From NCBI GenBank assembly GCA_018658465.1, contig JABHVE010000014.1, forward strand, positions 1 to 53,224: 53,224 nt of DNA, in the 5' to 3' direction. Under the pieces are notes generated by a model. The model was not told the origin of the DNA. It saw only the letters and a program-made list of their open reading frames with translations, and did not search any database. The stretch comes from Alphaproteobacteria bacterium (GTDB taxonomy: Bacteria; Pseudomonadota; Alphaproteobacteria; UBA2966; CAIVPW01). Below are positions 42,608 to 52,063 of the stretch, in pieces (the first letter of the stretch is position 1; the number at the start of each line of letters is the position of its first letter). The translations under genes were made by a program, and so were the position numbers.

Positions 42608-43846
42608 GTGACCAACTTCGCAACTCTGAACGATCTGGACGTCAAGGGCCGCCGCGTATTGGTGCGCTCTGATCTGAACGTGCCGGTGCAGGATGGCGTT
42701 ATTTCTGACGCCACCCGCATTGATCGTGGCTCGATTACCATTGCCGAGCTTAGTGCTGCGGGGGCCAAGGTAATCGTCCTTTCCCATTTCCGCCGGCCGT
42801 TGGGTCAGCGCATTCCGGAAATGAGTCTGCGGCCGGTGGCCAAGGGTCTGTCCGATGCCTTGGGCGGAAAGGCCGTTGCCTTTTCCGACGATTGCATTGG
42901 CGAAGTGGCAATAAAGGCGGTCGCCGCCATGAAAAACGGCGACATTCTGCTGTTGGAAAATGTGCGGTTCCACAAAGGCGAAGAAGCCAACGATCCGGAA
43001 TTTGCCAAATCGTTGGCAGCCCTGGGCGATCTGTACGTGAACGATGCCTTCAGCTGCGCCCACCGCGCCCATGCCTCCACCGAGGCCTTGGCCGGCCTGT
43101 TGCCCAGTGCCGCTGGACGCAATATGGAAGCCGAACTGAGTGCCCTGGACAGCGCCCTGGGCACGCCAGAACGCCCGGTTGCCGCCGTGGTCGGTGGCGC
43201 CAAAATTTCCAGCAAACTGGAATTGCTTACGTCGTTGGTAGATAAGGTCGATACCCTGGTCATTGGCGGTGCCATGGCCAATACATTTTTGCAGGCCCGC
43301 GGGTTTTCCGTGGGCACCAGCCTGTGCGAGCCCGACCTGGTGGCGGTGGCCCGAACCATCGATTTGCGGGCCAGCGCCACGGCATGCGATTTGGTGCTGC
43401 CGTTTGAAGTGGTGATCGCCGAGTCCCTCACCGAAGGAGCACCGACCAGGACCATTTCCGCCGGCGAAGTGCCCGAGGACATGATGATCCTGGATGTGGG
43501 ACCGGCTGCGGTTTCTGAAACCGTCCGTCGTCTGACCCTGTGCAAGACTGTGGTTTGGAACGGTCCCATGGGGGCCTTCGAGATCCCGCCATTCGACGCG
43601 GGCACTAACGCCGTGGCCCAGGCGGTTGGCACTCTGTGCCGCCAAGGGGACCTGCTGGCGGTGGCCGGTGGCGGCGACACGGTCTCAGCATTGACCAACG
43701 CCGGGGTCGCAGATGAATTTACGTACCTGTCCACCGCGGGCGGGGCGTTTTTAGAGTGGTTAGAGGGCAAAGAGTTGCCGGGGGTCGCGGCCCTTAGCAA
43801 GGCAGCTGCAAAAGCCCCGGCCCAAGAGAATTTGGCACAAGTGTAG
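42608..43846 (+). CDS. pgk: Phosphoglycerate kinase
   Basis: 412 residues. It has VRSDLNVPVQDG, the ENVRFHKGEEAND segment, YVNDAFSCAHRAHAS, GGAKISSKLE and the C-terminal GGGDTVSAL. Consumes ATP on 3-phosphoglycerate in the Calvin cycle. Start GTG 42608 is chosen, with AAGGA upstream; a TTG directly after the gap stop would add five residues. A small hairpin (43851-43865) and a strong cbbL ribosome site follow. Confidence 0.95.
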   Translation: MTNFATLNDLDVKGRRVLVRSDLNVPVQDGVISDATRIDRGSITIAELSAAGAKVIVLSHFRRPLGQRIPEMSLRPVAKGLSDALGGKAVAFSDDCIGEVAIKAVAAMKNGDILLLENVRFHKGEEANDPEFAKSLAALGDLYVNDAFSCAHRAHASTEALAGLLPSAAGRNMEAELSALDSALGTPERPVAAVVGGAKISSKLELLTSLVDKVDTLVIGGAMANTFLQARGFSVGTSLCEPDLVAVARTIDLRASATACDLVLPFEVVIAESLTEGAPTRTISAGEVPEDMMILDVGPAAVSETVRRLTLCKTVVWNGPMGAFEIPPFDAGTNAVAQAVGTLCRQGDLLAVAGGGDTVSALTNAGVADEFTYLSTAGGAFLEWLEGKELPGVAALSKAAAKAPAQENLAQV

Positions 43847-43890
43847 ATCGGCCGCATTGGGCGGCAAACAACTCGACACGACATTCATGA

Positions 43891-45360
<1,470 letters not shown>

Positions 45361-45376
45361 CGGATAGGAGAAAACA

Positions 45377-45796
45377 ATGAAACTTACGCAAGGCACGTTT
45401 TCGTTTTTGCCCGATCTGACAGACGACGAGATCAAGGCACAAATTCAATACGCCATGGATCAAGGTTGGGCGTTGAATGTCGAATATACGGACGATCCAC
45501 ATCCCCGTAACACCTATTGGGAACTGTGGTGCCAGCCGATGTTTGACACCACCGATCCGGCAGCCGTAATGATGGAAGTCGCTGAATGCCGCAAGGTGTA
45601 TGGCAACATGTACATCAAGGTGAATTCGTTCGATAACACCCGCGGCAGAGAAACGGTTTCCATGTCGTTCATCGTGAACCGTCCCAAGGACGAACCGGGA
45701 TTTGGCGTTTCCCGCGAGGAATCTCATGGCCGCAACATCCGCTATCGGATTCACAGCTACGCCACCGATAAGCCGGAAGGCCGCCGCTACGAATAG
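45377..45796 (+). CDS. cbbS: Rubisco small subunit, red-type form IC
   Basis: 139 residues. It starts MKLTQGTFSFLPDLTDDEI, with the YWELW block and a C-terminal extension (ESHGRNIRYRIHSYA) that forms the central beta-barrel hairpin typical of red-type small subunits. The ribosome site is AGGAGA. It starts 16 bases after cbbL. Confidence 0.97.
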   Translation: MKLTQGTFSFLPDLTDDEIKAQIQYAMDQGWALNVEYTDDPHPRNTYWELWCQPMFDTTDPAAVMMEVAECRKVYGNMYIKVNSFDNTRGRETVSMSFIVNRPKDEPGFGVSREESHGRNIRYRIHSYATDKPEGRRYE

Positions 45797-45810
45797 GCGG
45801 TCCATTGGAC

Positions 45811-45838
45811 GCTGGGGTGGGATCAGTCCTGCCCCAGC
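45811..45838 (+). other. Stem-loop between cbbS and cbbX
   Basis: GCTGGGG (45811-45817) pairs with CCCCAGC (45832-45838) around a 14-base loop. No T tract follows. Such a stem could stabilise the 3' end of the highly expressed cbbLS message or partly terminate it, lowering cbbX output. Confidence 0.5.
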
Positions 45839-45850
45839 CTCCCAATTTGG

Positions 45851-46798
45851 ATGCAAATGACAGAAGAACTGACGACCGAAGAGACTGAAAATGGCGACGG
45901 GGGCAACGAAGCCCCCAAAAAACCGCTGGCGACCTCGTTTGACCTCCAGGCCGAATACGAAGGGTCACACATCCAGGACACCCTGGATCAGCTTGACAAA
46001 GAGCTGGTTGGGCTGGACCCGGTAAAGGCTCGGATCCGAGAAATTGCAGCGCTGTTGCTGGTTTCCAAAGCCCGCCGAGAATTGGGGTTAGAGACCGAGC
46101 CCCCCACCCTGCATATGTCGTTTACCGGCAATCCCGGTACCGGCAAAACCACGGTGGGACTGCGCATGGCCGACATCCTTCATAAATTGGGATATGTGCG
46201 CCAAGGCCACATGGTCAGCGTTACCCGGGATGATTTGGTTGGCCAATACATCGGCCATACCGCACCGAAGACCCGCGAAGTGATCAAGAAGGCAATGGGC
46301 GGCGTGCTGTTCATTGACGAGGCGTACTACCTGTATCGCCCGGAAAACGAGCGCGACTATGGCCAAGAAGCGATCGAAATTTTGCTTCAGGTTATGGAAA
46401 ATAATCGCGACGACCTGGTGGTGGTTTTGGCAGGCTATGCCGACAAAATGGAGATCTTTTTCCGCAGCAATCCAGGCTTTCGCTCGCGCATCGCCCACCA
46501 TCTGGAATTTCCGGATTATTCGAAGGGTGAATTGCATGAAATTGCCCAATTGATGATGGAAAACCAGTCCTACAAATTTAGCGACGAGGCTCAGGAAGTT
46601 CTGCGGGAATACATTACCTTGCGCATGACCCAGTCGCATTTTGCCAACGCGCGGTCGATCCGCAACGCCATAGACCGCGCCAAGCTGCGCCAAGCGAATC
46701 GCTTGTTCGATGACCGATCCGGCAAACCCCTTGATCGGGACGCTTTGATGACCATCGAGGCTTCCGACATCCAGGCCAGCCGCATTTTCACGATGTAG
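45851..46798 (+). CDS. cbbX: Red-type Rubisco activase CbbX (AAA+)
   Basis: Removes inhibitory sugar phosphates from red-type Rubisco by threading the large subunit. 315 residues: an acidic variable N-terminus (about 1-45), Walker [10 protein letters not shown], Walker [11 protein letters not shown], a pore-loop GQYIGHT and the Arg-finger region [17 protein letters not shown] 45857 is an equally possible start. Its presence beside cbbLS confirms the red lineage. Confidence 0.96.
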   Translation: MQMTEELTTEETENGDGGNEAPKKPLATSFDLQAEYEGSHIQDTLDQLDKELVGLDPVKARIREIAALLLVSKARRELGLETEPPTLHMSFTGNPGTGKTTVGLRMADILHKLGYVRQGHMVSVTRDDLVGQYIGHTAPKTREVIKKAMGGVLFIDEAYYLYRPENERDYGQEAIEILLQVMENNRDDLVVVLAGYADKMEIFFRSNPGFRSRIAHHLEFPDYSKGELHEIAQLMMENQSYKFSDEAQEVLREYITLRMTQSHFANARSIRNAIDRAKLRQANRLFDDRSGKPLDRDALMTIEASDIQASRIFTM

Positions 46799-46821
46799 TC
46801 TTCGGGAACTCAGGAAAAATC

Positions 46822-47379
46822 ATGGCAAAAAGTGGCGGAATTGGACCCCTTATCCCTGTTGCAGTAACTGGCGTCATGTTCGCCGTGGTTCTGGGAATAT
46901 TTTTCGGCTCTCAGTCGGACCCTGATCCGATTGCAGAAGACGTGGACGTGACAGCCATTGAGCCCGATGAACCCATCGGGCCCGCCATTGCCGTGTTGCC
47001 ATTTCTGATCCGGGCGAATTCGTCTATCGCTCCGGGTGTCGCCGATAACTTGGCTGATCAGATCACGAAAAACCTAATGGAAGCCGAGGGCCTGACGGTG
47101 TCGCCAAAGGATCAGGTGGCGGTGTACGAAAACGGCGTGCGGCCATCGTTGGGGGAAATGTCCTACGATTTGCGGGTTCGTTATATTTTCCAGGCGATTA
47201 TTTATGGGGAAGACAACGAAATCCGGGTCGATGCGCGGCTGGATGACGGCATGACCGGATACACGTTGTGGACCGGAAGCTATTGGGCAGAACGGGTCAC
47301 GTTGTTCGACCTGCACACCGAAATTTCGAATTCGATTCTCAACGAAATTGGCATGGCCGACGCTGCCCCTGCAAATTAA
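46822..47379 (+). CDS. Membrane-anchored TolB-like N-terminal domain protein
   Basis: A 185-residue protein with an N-terminal membrane anchor (LIPVAVTGVMFAVVLGIFF), an acidic linker, and a domain reading IAVLPFLIRAN...ADNLADQITKNLMEAEGLTVSP...GYTLWTGSYWAERVTLFDLHTEISNSIL. This matches the TolB-like domain that in many alphaproteobacteria follows adenylate cyclase or HTH modules. Here it stands alone, with the C-terminus at the domain end. It begins 23 bases after cbbX (AGGAAAAATC before the ATG). A role with CbbX or Rubisco is not known and is suggested only by position. Confidence 0.78.
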   Translation: MAKSGGIGPLIPVAVTGVMFAVVLGIFFGSQSDPDPIAEDVDVTAIEPDEPIGPAIAVLPFLIRANSSIAPGVADNLADQITKNLMEAEGLTVSPKDQVAVYENGVRPSLGEMSYDLRVRYIFQAIIYGEDNEIRVDARLDDGMTGYTLWTGSYWAERVTLFDLHTEISNSILNEIGMADAAPAN

Positions 47380-47391
47380 AGCGCAAGAGCG

Positions 47392-47475
47392 CTATCCGCC
47401 GCTGAACGACACCACCATCGCGGCGACGATGATTGCCAGCAAGGCAGCGATCAGAATTAGATCCAGGAATTTCAT
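47392..47475 (-). CDS. Possible single-pass microprotein (27 aa)
   Basis: MKFLDLILIAALLAIIVAAM then VVSFSGG, one membrane helix. It lies eight bases downstream of the MBL-rhodanese stop on the same strand. No ribosome site is clear, and its end overlaps a small inverted repeat (AGCGC/GCGCT, 47380-47393). Low confidence because of its size. Confidence 0.35.
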   Translation of the reverse strand: MKFLDLILIAALLAIIVAAMVVSFSGG

Positions 47476-47483
47476 TGCAAGGC

Positions 47484-48554
47484 TTAAGAGCCCCCACCGT
47501 CCTGGTTTGCACCCTCGTCATAGATTACCGGGCCGCCCGCTTCCATCCAGGCCTTAATGCCGCCCACAACGCTGGCGACATCCGTTAGGCCCGCTTCTTT
47601 GGCTGCTTCCACCGCCATGGCAGACCGTTCCCCATAGGAACAGAAAAAGATCAAGCGCTTGCCCCCGGTGGTGGACTCGAATTGCAGCAAGCCACCGGGG
47701 CGAAAATATTGGTCCAACGCCGCATAGGGCGCATGGACTGATCCGGCAATGTTGGCATCGTGCCGGCGCTCCGACACTTCCCGCAAATCCACCAACAGCG
47801 CTCCATCCCCGTCAGCCTCGGCAATGGCGTCGCCGGCGGATAAGCCCCACCCTTCTTTGACTCCCTTTTCCTGGGAAAGCCCCATGGCCCGATTAGTTGG
47901 CACAGCCACATCCATCATTTTCGGACTGGGCAGCGCCAGATTGTCCATGATTTTTGCGTATTCCTCTGGGGACGACACCTGAAGTCGGGGATTGAACGCC
48001 CGTTCCTCCGCCACCGTGCTAACCGTCATGCCGTTATAATCGTGTCCGGGGAAAATCAGTGTGTCGTCGGGCAATGTCAGCAATTTGCCGAAAATTGAGT
48101 CGTAGGCTTCGTGGGAATTCCCCGCCTGGAAATCAGTGCGTCCGGTGCCACGGATGAACAGAGCATCACCAGTGAACACTCGGTCATCCATGACGAAGCT
48201 ATAGGATTCCGCCGTGTGCCCGGGGGTATGGAGGGCTTTCAGGCGCAAATCACCGGCTTCCACCCAATCGCCGTCGCGAACCCGCATGGACACCACATCC
48301 GTGGGGCTTTCCTGCCCCATCACGGTCACGCACCGGGTGGCGTCGCGCAGGGCGCCAATGCCCGATACATGATCGGCGTGCATATGGGTATCAATGGCTT
48401 TGACCAGCTTCAAATCCAGCTCGTTAATCAGTCGCAAATACTGTTCAACTTTTTCCAGCACCGGATCGATAATCAGGGCTTCCGCACCCAGGCGAGCCGC
48501 CAGCAGGTAGGTATAGGTTGCTGACCCAGAGTCGAAAATTTGGCGAAACAGCAT
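47484..48554 (-). CDS. Persulfide dioxygenase-rhodanese fusion (ETHE1-like)
   Basis: A 356-residue fusion. The N-terminal ETHE1-type MBL domain (1-240) starts MLFRQIFDSGSATYTYLLA and has THMHADH (His57, His59, Asp61, His62), LHTPGHT, FTGDALFIRGTGRTDFQ and FPGHDYNGMTVSTV. The C-terminal rhodanese domain has the active Cys305 (FFCSYGERSA). It would oxidise glutathione persulfide to sulfite and exchange sulfur with thiosulfate or persulfides. It suits an organism with SoxC and thiol-based sulfur oxidation. It is convergent with the cbb cluster end. Confidence 0.92.
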   Translation of the reverse strand: MLFRQIFDSGSATYTYLLAARLGAEALIIDPVLEKVEQYLRLINELDLKLVKAIDTHMHADHVSGIGALRDATRCVTVMGQESPTDVVSMRVRDGDWVEAGDLRLKALHTPGHTAESYSFVMDDRVFTGDALFIRGTGRTDFQAGNSHEAYDSIFGKLLTLPDDTLIFPGHDYNGMTVSTVAEERAFNPRLQVSSPEEYAKIMDNLALPSPKMMDVAVPTNRAMGLSQEKGVKEGWGLSAGDAIAEADGDGALLVDLREVSERRHDANIAGSVHAPYAALDQYFRPGGLLQFESTTGGKRLIFFCSYGERSAMAVEAAKEAGLTDVASVVGGIKAWMEAGGPVIYDEGANQDGGGS

Positions 48555-48679
48555 TGGATGGGCCTTAAAAAAACCAGTCGAACAACGTGATATCCTAACA
48601 GATAGCGTCAGGTTCGGGATGACATGAGCGCCGGGTTGTGCAAACTTCGCACTTCGTAGCGCAACGCTCTGGGGAAATT

Positions 48680-49126
48680 ATGGCGAATGTGACGGTTGCG
48701 GATCATATCAAGGCACCTGCGGACAAGGTGTGGGCCCTTATTGGGCCTTTCAAATCCATTGCGGATTGGATGCCCGGATTTGAAAGTACGGAGGTCGAAG
48801 GCGCCGGTGTCGGCGCTGTGCGGGTCATAACCACCGCAGACGGCGGCAAAGTTACCGAACGGCTGCTGGCGGAAAATCCATCGCCCCTTGGCTATACCTA
48901 CGAAATTTTATCCAGCCCATTCCCCATCCAAAACTATGTGAGCACGATCATGGTGGTGGACGAGGGGGACGGGTCCTGCACCCTGTCGTGGGTGTGCAAT
49001 TTCGAGCCCGTGGACGCCCCCGAAGATGAGCTCACCCAAGCGTTTTCCGACATGTACAAGGGTGCCATCGCCAATATTCAATCATTGACCGAGGGCGACG
49101 CCCCCGAAGGCCCGGAAGCGGCATAG
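48680..49126 (+). CDS. SRPBCC (START/Bet v 1-like) family protein
   Basis: 148 residues: MANVTVADHIKAPADKVWALIGPF, DWMPGFESTEVEG, a beta-rich centre (VRVITTADGGKVTERLL) and a C-terminal helix (ELTQAFSDMYKGAIANIQSL), the plan of polyketide-cyclase/SRPBCC ligand-binding proteins. The ligand is unknown. GGGG lies just before ATG 48680; an upstream extension has no support. Confidence 0.82.
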   Translation: MANVTVADHIKAPADKVWALIGPFKSIADWMPGFESTEVEGAGVGAVRVITTADGGKVTERLLAENPSPLGYTYEILSSPFPIQNYVSTIMVVDEGDGSCTLSWVCNFEPVDAPEDELTQAFSDMYKGAIANIQSLTEGDAPEGPEAA

Positions 49127-49128
49127 AG

Positions 49129-49163
49129 CAGATCGTGGCGCATTTTTGTGCCACGTGAATCTG
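49129..49163. terminator. Large imperfect hairpin between convergent genes
   Basis: CAGAT...ATCTG encloses GTGGCGC-ATTTTT-GTGCCAC. It starts three bases after the SRPBCC stop codon. No T tract lies outside the stem, so it may be a processing or bidirectional terminator structure. Confidence 0.4.
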
Positions 49164-49216
49164 ATCGCATCCAAAAAACTCGCCAACGGGCGGTCGGCGA
49201 AATTTCTCGGACGACC

Positions 49217-49726
49217 CTAGTCCCAGCCCCGCCCAAGGATGCGGTCGATCTCCACCCGTCCGTGACGCCGTGGATCAGGGTCCGGCTGGGCCGAAACACT
49301 TGCTAGCATATCGATATAGTCGCCGGGCAAGGCGTGCTGTCGTGCCCCGGCCACCACCAAATCCTGGTACCAATCATAGGGCTGCAAGCCATCGTCCATG
49401 GCTTTGGGTCTAGCGTGATAGGTGGCGGCCGTCAGACTGTGGCCCAGGGGAAATTGCGTAATCTCGAACAAATCGTCGCGCAGGTAGCCGGTCCCTTCGG
49501 CCTTGTCTAAGGCAACCACATCGGGTGCAGCGATGGTGAACAGGACGCCAAAGGCATTGTGCCCCGACGCCCGTACCAGCGTGGCTTTTCCTGATCCATC
49601 CTCACTGCGTTTGGAGAACCGAACCCGGTAGCCTTCCGCGTATCCCTTGCCAATCGGATGGGCCGAGGGGCACCGTGCCCGCAATCGCTCGGTCAACATG
49701 TTCGAGCCGAAGGCGAAATATTTCAC
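49217..49726 (-). CDS. Gamma-glutamylcyclotransferase-like protein
   Basis: 169 residues with the YFAFGSNM substrate loop at the N-terminus and the candidate catalytic Glu in DKAEGTGY. The fold family includes enzymes that cyclise gamma-glutamyl groups; the substrate here is not known. GTG 49726 gives VKYFAFGSNM and has GGAT upstream; TTG 49738 is possible. It begins 24 bases after the adenylate cyclase stop on the same strand. Confidence 0.85.
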   Translation of the reverse strand: MKYFAFGSNMLTERLRARCPSAHPIGKGYAEGYRVRFSKRSEDGSGKATLVRASGHNAFGVLFTIAAPDVVALDKAEGTGYLRDDLFEITQFPLGHSLTAATYHARPKAMDDGLQPYDWYQDLVVAGARQHALPGDYIDMLASVSAQPDPDPRRHGRVEIDRILGRGWD

Positions 49727-49750
49727 AGGATGATCCAACCGGCCGCAGGG

Positions 49751-52060
49751 CTATTTCGAAGTCATGACCCAAACCCCATTCCAATCTTTGGGGTTCTTTT
49801 TCTTCATGGTCTGATTCCGCTCGATATAAGTGTGCGACAGGGCGTCATTGGGGTTGGCATCCAGGACTTCCTTGAACCGGCCGATGGACTTATCCCAATT
49901 GCCCTGGCGGAATTCTTTGATTCCTTCGCGGAAGTAATTCACCGCATCCATCAGATTGGGGAAGCTTTCTTCCGTGTGGTAATCCAGCAATTCGATCACC
50001 CCCACCGGTTCCGTCTTGCCCTTGACGATCACATAATCGATCTCCCGTGACCGATAGGTGCCCTTCAGTTTGGCGTAGGTGAATTCGGAAATCAGCAGTT
50101 TGGCGGAATATTGCTTGCAGGCGCTTTCCAGACGCGCCGCCAAATTCACCCCATCTCCGATCAGCGTGAAGTCCATGCGCTTTGGCGACCCAATGTTGCC
50201 GGAAACAACGTGGTCCGTATTCAAGCCAACGCCCATCTCCACACGCATTTGTCCGGCGGCCTCGCGTTTGTCATTCCATTCGCGCAAATCAACCAACATT
50301 TTCAAAGCTGCGCGCACGGCCCGGTCTTCATCGTCGCCGTGATCCACCGGTATGCCAAAGGCCGCCATGATGGCGTCGCCGATAAACTTATCCAGCATCC
50401 CATCTTCTTCTTGGATGCAGTCCACCATCAGAGTGAAGTATTCGTTCAGCAATGAAACGGTGCCTTGGGGCCCCAACTGCTCGGTAAGGGTGGTGAAGCT
50501 GCGCACATCGGAAAACAACACTGTCGCCACAGATTCGGTACCACCCATAACGTCTTCGCCGGCGGCCAGCATTTGTTCGGCAATGCCGGGGTCCATGTAC
50601 CGGGACATGGTGGATTTCATGCGCTTTTCCGAACTGATGTCTTCGATCATCAGCAACGAGCCCAATTTCTTTTGCTGATCGGTTTCGTTAACCAGTGGCA
50701 ATATTGTGATGTTGGCGGAAACCTTCTCGCCGGGGGCATCTTCGTCCTCTCCGGCCACCTCCACATCCGCGTCCATGAAGATTTCTTGTTCTTGGCTTTC
50801 GCTGACACTGTCGATTTTTTCCAGGATCCATTCGTTGGCACCAGCGAAAAATTCTTTGGCCGACGCCCCGATGATCGCATCCTCGGCCACATTCAAAATC
50901 CGCAGACCCGCGGTGTTGCAGGTGACGATGACACCTTCGTCGTCCATGGTGATGACGCCATTGGACATACTTTCCAGCATGCTTTCGTTGTAGTTCTTCA
51001 TGGTTTGAACATCGTCGAACAGCTTGGCGTTTTCCAAGGCGATAGACACTTGGGCGGTAAATGCCTTTAGGCGGGATTCATCCTCGGAATTAAATGGCCC
51101 GCCGCGTTTGTTCAGAACCTGGGTGACGCCGATTACTTTGCCCTTTTTGTTGATGACCGGAACGCACAGCATGGATCGGGTAAAAAATCCGGTCTGCTTG
51201 TCGAAGGCTGGGTTAAAGCGCAGATCCGCATAGGCGTGGGGAATGTTGATTGTATGGCCCGAGGTAAACACGGCCCCTGCGATCCCCAAATGATTGGGCA
51301 GGCGAATTTCGCCAAGTGAGTCTCCCTGGGCCACACGCGAAAAAAGCTCATTGGTTTTTTCGTCGCTCAGGAACAGCGTTGAACGTTCCGCCTTCAACAT
51401 GCTGGTGGCCTCGGACATGACCTTTTGCAGCAATGCGCCCAAATCAATTTCCGCTGTAACGTCGGAAACCACATCCAGAAACTGCATTTCCGTGGCCCGG
51501 TCCCGGGCCATATTTTCCAGCCGTTGGGTGCTTTGCAATGCCGTGGCTGCCTGGGTGGTCATGGCCTCTAGGAAACTCATGTCGCGCTTTGTGAACCGGC
51601 CCTTTTTTTTGTTCAGGGCCTGGACCACACCAATGACTTCACCGCCAACCGTGCGAATTGGCGCGCAAAGAATGTTGCGTGTGACAAATCCCGTTTGCTC
51701 GTCCACTTCGGCGTTAAACCTGGGATCGGCGTGGGCATCGTGGATCATCAGACCTTCGCCGGCCGTAAAAGCCTGGCCGGCAATACCGCTAGAATTCAGT
51801 ATGCGGATTTCCCGCATGTGATCGCCCAGAGCCACGCGGGAATACAATTCGCCCGTTTGATCGTCATTCAAAAACAAACTGCCCCGTTCAGACTGGGTTT
51901 CCTGAGTCACGATTTCCACCAAGGTGCGAAGCACCTCGTCCACCGTTTCCATGGCCGCGACCGTCCGCGAGATACTCAGCAGAGTTTCCATCTCTCGCAT
52001 ACGGGTCCCGGAATCGGCGGAACCGCGGGTTCCGGTTTTAACCTGGGGACGAGTTGCCAT
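49751..52060 (-). CDS. GAF-GAF-PAS class III adenylate cyclase with TPR-like tail
   Basis: A 769-residue soluble sensor enzyme. Two GAF domains (about 25-180 and 195-345), a PAS domain (about 360-475), the catalytic class III domain (about 505-690) and a TPR-like helix pair (about 705-745). Catalytic residues are present: metal Asp518 and Asp562, adenine-selecting Lys558 and Asp630, and Asn639/Arg643. So cAMP rather than cGMP is expected. The GAF domains could bind cNMPs or another small ligand. It starts three bases after the coiled-coil gene, so the two form an operon. Confidence 0.92.
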   Translation of the reverse strand: MATRPQVKTGTRGSADSGTRMREMETLLSISRTVAAMETVDEVLRTLVEIVTQETQSERGSLFLNDDQTGELYSRVALGDHMREIRILNSSGIAGQAFTAGEGLMIHDAHADPRFNAEVDEQTGFVTRNILCAPIRTVGGEVIGVVQALNKKKGRFTKRDMSFLEAMTTQAATALQSTQRLENMARDRATEMQFLDVVSDVTAEIDLGALLQKVMSEATSMLKAERSTLFLSDEKTNELFSRVAQGDSLGEIRLPNHLGIAGAVFTSGHTINIPHAYADLRFNPAFDKQTGFFTRSMLCVPVINKKGKVIGVTQVLNKRGGPFNSEDESRLKAFTAQVSIALENAKLFDDVQTMKNYNESMLESMSNGVITMDDEGVIVTCNTAGLRILNVAEDAIIGASAKEFFAGANEWILEKIDSVSESQEQEIFMDADVEVAGEDEDAPGEKVSANITILPLVNETDQQKKLGSLLMIEDISSEKRMKSTMSRYMDPGIAEQMLAAGEDVMGGTESVATVLFSDVRSFTTLTEQLGPQGTVSLLNEYFTLMVDCIQEEDGMLDKFIGDAIMAAFGIPVDHGDDEDRAVRAALKMLVDLREWNDKREAAGQMRVEMGVGLNTDHVVSGNIGSPKRMDFTLIGDGVNLAARLESACKQYSAKLLISEFTYAKLKGTYRSREIDYVIVKGKTEPVGVIELLDYHTEESFPNLMDAVNYFREGIKEFRQGNWDKSIGRFKEVLDANPNDALSHTYIERNQTMKKKNPKDWNGVWVMTSK

Positions 52061-52063
52061 GGC

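Noticed and set aside
42392-43884. Long minus-strand frames (417 and 359 codons) opposite pgk
   Set aside because: They are shadows of a clear pgk on the plus strand and lack any family motif.
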